A DNA stretch of 64,000 bases from Anaeromassilibacillus sp. An250 (GTDB lineage Bacteria; Bacillota; Clostridia; Oscillospirales; Acutalibacteraceae): NCBI RefSeq assembly GCF_002159845.1, contig NZ_NFJK01000008.1, positions 62,001 through 126,000 on the forward strand, given 5' to 3'. Below are positions 62,308 to 64,000 of this stretch, in pieces. The notes beneath the pieces are model-generated. The model saw only the letters and a list, made by a program, of their open reading frames with translations. It did not search any database and was not told where the DNA came from. How positions within the stretch are numbered: position 1 is the first letter of the stretch; each line of letters begins with the position of its first letter. Both the position numbers and the translations under genes were made by a program.

Positions 62308-62953
62308 AATCTGGTTCCGGAAGATTGGGACCACGCGGTTTATCTCCCATTTGGACCTGACCCGCTGTATGTCGCGGGCGATTCATCGTGCGAAAATCCC
62401 GCTGTGGTATACGCAGGGCTTTAACCCGCGCGCGCTTTTGACCTTTGCGCTGCCGTTGTCCCTGGGCGTGGCGGGCGAGCGTGAAAGCGTGGACATCAAG
62501 TTGGAGGACGACAACTTGTCCAACGAAGAGCTGCTGGAGCGCTTAAACGCGGCGATGCCGGACGACTTGCCGGTGTTTGCTGTGACGGACCCCGTGATGA
62601 AACCGGGAAAGATCGCGTATGGCTCGTTTGTGATGACCGTAGACCCCGAGGGCCGGGACGCCGAAGCATTGGCCCAGCAGCTGACAGAGCTGTTTCACCG
62701 GGATTCGCTTGTCGTCCCCAAGCACACCAAAAGTGGGTTTATCGACTTCGATATCCGCCCGTATCTGGACCGTGTGGAGGTGTGCCCTGTGGAGGGAAAG
62801 GTGGAGATTCGCGCCATGCTTCCCGCTGGAAGCGAGATGAATGTCAACCCCAGCCTGCTGTTGGAGGCGGTTCAAAAAGAATTGGGGCTGGATCTGTATA
62901 CGCAGATCCGGCGGACGAACCTCTACGACGAACAGTTCCATGCGTTTCAATGA
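62294..62953 (+). CDS. DUF2344 / TIGR03936 family radical-SAM-linked protein
   Basis: 219 residues. VRIWFRKIGTTRFISHLDLTRCMSRAIHRAKIPLWYTQGFNPR is the family block; it always sits with the TIGR03960 radical SAM gene, or is fused to it. The ATG lies inside the previous gene with GGGAGGG upstream, indicating translational coupling. It is likely a partner subunit in the same RNA- or protein-modifying reaction. Confidence 0.92.
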   Translation: MRTVRIWFRKIGTTRFISHLDLTRCMSRAIHRAKIPLWYTQGFNPRALLTFALPLSLGVAGERESVDIKLEDDNLSNEELLERLNAAMPDDLPVFAVTDPVMKPGKIAYGSFVMTVDPEGRDAEALAQQLTELFHRDSLVVPKHTKSGFIDFDIRPYLDRVEVCPVEGKVEIRAMLPAGSEMNVNPSLLLEAVQKELGLDLYTQIRRTNLYDEQFHAFQ

Positions 62954-63034
62954 GGCAGCCATTCTGCTTTTCAGCGGCCCAATGGCCGCGCTGTGAGACG
63001 GGAGGATTTTTAAAGAAGATAGGAGGCCACCGCG

Positions 63035-63562
63035 ATGCCGAACTTGCGAAAGATGCTTGGAAACGTTCAATCGGAAGAGTGCCGCTCCCTGATGCGGCTG
63101 ATGGAGACGCAGAGCAAGAAGACGCTGGCGGATTGGGCGGTCGCCTATGCGAAAGCCCATTATCTGCCGGTTTTTGAAGCGGCGTGCCCGGGGGAACGGC
63201 GCTTGGCGGAAACGGTGGCTGCTTGTGAAGCATATGGGAAGGGACAAACGTCACTGAATGAACTCAAGTCGCTGCTCCGGGAGGCGGCGCAGGTCGCCCG
63301 CGCTTTAGCGGACCGTCCGGTTGCGCAGGCGGCGGCCCGCGCGGTTTCTGTGGCCTGTTCTACCGTCCAGACGCCGACCAATGCGTTGGGCTATCTGTTT
63401 TATGGGGCTGCGGCTATCGCATATAGCCAAGCCGGTTTGGATAGGACCGCGGAGGAGTACGAAGAGCTGGCCGCTGTGGAGTTCCAAAGGGCCTACGCCT
63501 CTTTGCAAAAGGCCTGCATACCGGACGAACCCCATCCGGCGAAACTGCACTGGAATTGCTGA
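63035..63562 (+). CDS. Imm-5-like putative immunity protein
   Basis: 175 residues, nearly all helical. The blocks RLAETVAACEAYGKGQTSLNELKSLLREA, AQAAARAVSVACSTVQTPTNALGYLFYGAAAIAYSQAG and PHPAKLHWNC match helical repeat proteins annotated as putative immunity (Imm-5-like). No toxin gene is adjacent, so the immunity label may be only historical. AGGAGG lies 8 bases before the ATG. Confidence 0.75.
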   Translation: MPNLRKMLGNVQSEECRSLMRLMETQSKKTLADWAVAYAKAHYLPVFEAACPGERRLAETVAACEAYGKGQTSLNELKSLLREAAQVARALADRPVAQAAARAVSVACSTVQTPTNALGYLFYGAAAIAYSQAGLDRTAEEYEELAAVEFQRAYASLQKACIPDEPHPAKLHWNC

Positions 63563-63663
63563 TAGGGACGCTTTCGCCGCCGGTCAATTTTTGCTTTTCT
63601 GCATCCCGAAAAAAGAATTTTGGGGATGGGACGAGAAAGATGCGTAAAAAGCGGAAAAAATCC

Positions 63664-63692
63664 TTGCACGTTTTGGCGGATTGTGGTATGAT
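63664..63692 (+). promoter_or_regulatory. rplS promoter
   Basis: TTGCAC (63664-63669), 17 bases, TATGAT (63687-63692), with a leader of about 125 bases. Confidence 0.8.
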
Positions 63693-63699
63693 ATATAGG

Positions 63700-63815
63700 C
63701 ATTTGGAAACCGCCGCACTCTTTCGGTGGGGTTCAGTGCCCGGATGATTCCGCGACATTGAAGCGGACAGTCCTCTGCCGGATCACACCGGTATGAATGT
63801 CTGAAAAATTTAGGA
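63700..63815 (+). ncRNA. Possible ribosomal-protein leader of rplS
   Basis: The long leader before L19 contains short complementary segments (for example AACCGCC/GGTGGGGTT near 63708-63735). L19 leaders are known in Firmicutes; I could not confirm the fold. Confidence 0.4.
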
Positions 63816-63823
63816 GGATACAC

Positions 63824-64000
63824 ATGGACGCATTGAAATTGATTGCTCAGGATTCCGTAAAGACGGAAATTCCCCAGTTCGAGGTTGGCGACACCATCCG
63901 CATTGATGTTAACATCCGCGAAGGTGATCGCGAGAGAATTCAGGTGTTTGAGGGCACTGTGATCGCCCGCAAGGGTTCCGGCATCTCCGAAACGTTTACG
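63824..64000 (+). CDS. rplS: 50S ribosomal protein L19 (N-terminal part)
   Basis: 59 codons reach the window edge. MDALKLIAQDSVKTEIPQF, GDTIRIDVNIREGDRERIQVFEG and IARKGSGISETF are L19. AGGAGG is 7 bases before the ATG. Confidence 0.96.
   Translation, partial: MDALKLIAQDSVKTEIPQFEVGDTIRIDVNIREGDRERIQVFEGTVIARKGSGISETFT

Noticed and set aside
1-64000. CRISPR arrays, rRNA and tRNA genes
   Set aside because: I looked for regularly spaced repeats, rRNA signatures and tRNA-like TTCGA/CCA patterns in the gaps and saw none. A tRNA would be the usual integration target, but here the element uses a terminator.

Overview
The window looks like a chromosome segment of a spore-forming, Gram-positive anaerobe of the Clostridia, most likely an Oscillospiraceae/Ruminococcaceae-type gut bacterium. 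The evidence is a moderately G+C-rich host sequence, spoIIGA-sigE, sigG, YlmC/YmxH and CotF-like spore genes, an IreB gene, a T-box in front of pheST and a lysine riboswitch in front of asd-dapA-dapB. The family-level placement is inference.

Layout. 1-6.6 kb: end of a threonine-aldolase-like gene, a DUF188 protein, an FAD-dependent oxidoreductase, a P-loop ATPase, a MerR regulator divergent from a MATE pump, a small hypothetical gene and ireB. 6.8-10.6 kb: pheS-pheT with a T-box leader. 10.6-16 kb: a LacI regulator divergent from malQ-glgP (maltodextrin/glycogen use). 16-18.6 kb: acpS, nnrD/E and a lipoprotein. 18.7-20.1 kb: an AT-rich orphan gene and a solitary mazF. 20.3-22.6 kb: two CotF-like genes and spoIIGA-sigE. 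22.6-26.1 kb: a GH13 amylase, a DNA-deoxyinosine/uracil glycosylase and a CCA-adding enzyme.

26.37-41.61 kb: an integrated mobilizable element of about 15.2 kb, bounded by matching inverted arms and inserted into the loop of the intrinsic terminator of rpsB-tsf. Its rightward genes are a RepA-like ATPase, MobC, a relaxase with a nested membrane-protein gene, TnpW and a large serine recombinase. Its leftward genes are a 1009-residue homologue of the eukaryotic RNA-silencing RNA-dependent RNA polymerases (QDE-1/RDR family, catalytic DYDGD), a translationally coupled unknown protein, and a lipid-related cargo set (TetR, oleate hydratase, radical SAM/SPASM protein, DUF308 membrane protein, frameshifted YbhN-like flippase). 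The polymerase pair is the most exciting item here.

41.6-50.6 kb: host housekeeping genes: tsf-rpsB, a YlmC-type PRC-barrel protein, ppa, sigG, the lysine/diaminopimelate operon (asd-dapA-dapB-ACT protein) under a lysine riboswitch, and queA. 50.7-53.9 kb: an IS3-family element, a decayed second serine recombinase and a RelE/antitoxin pair. 54.2-60.3 kb: a CtpE-like P-type ATPase and a copper module (csoR-copA, with a CopZ-like domain fused to the end of CopA). 60.4-64 kb: two radical-SAM-linked genes (TIGR03960/TIGR03936 types), an Imm-5-like protein and the start of rplS.

Several promoters can be read directly with their operators in the spacer (MerR, LacI, CsoR), giving testable regulatory logic. 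I saw no CRISPR array, rRNA or tRNA gene.
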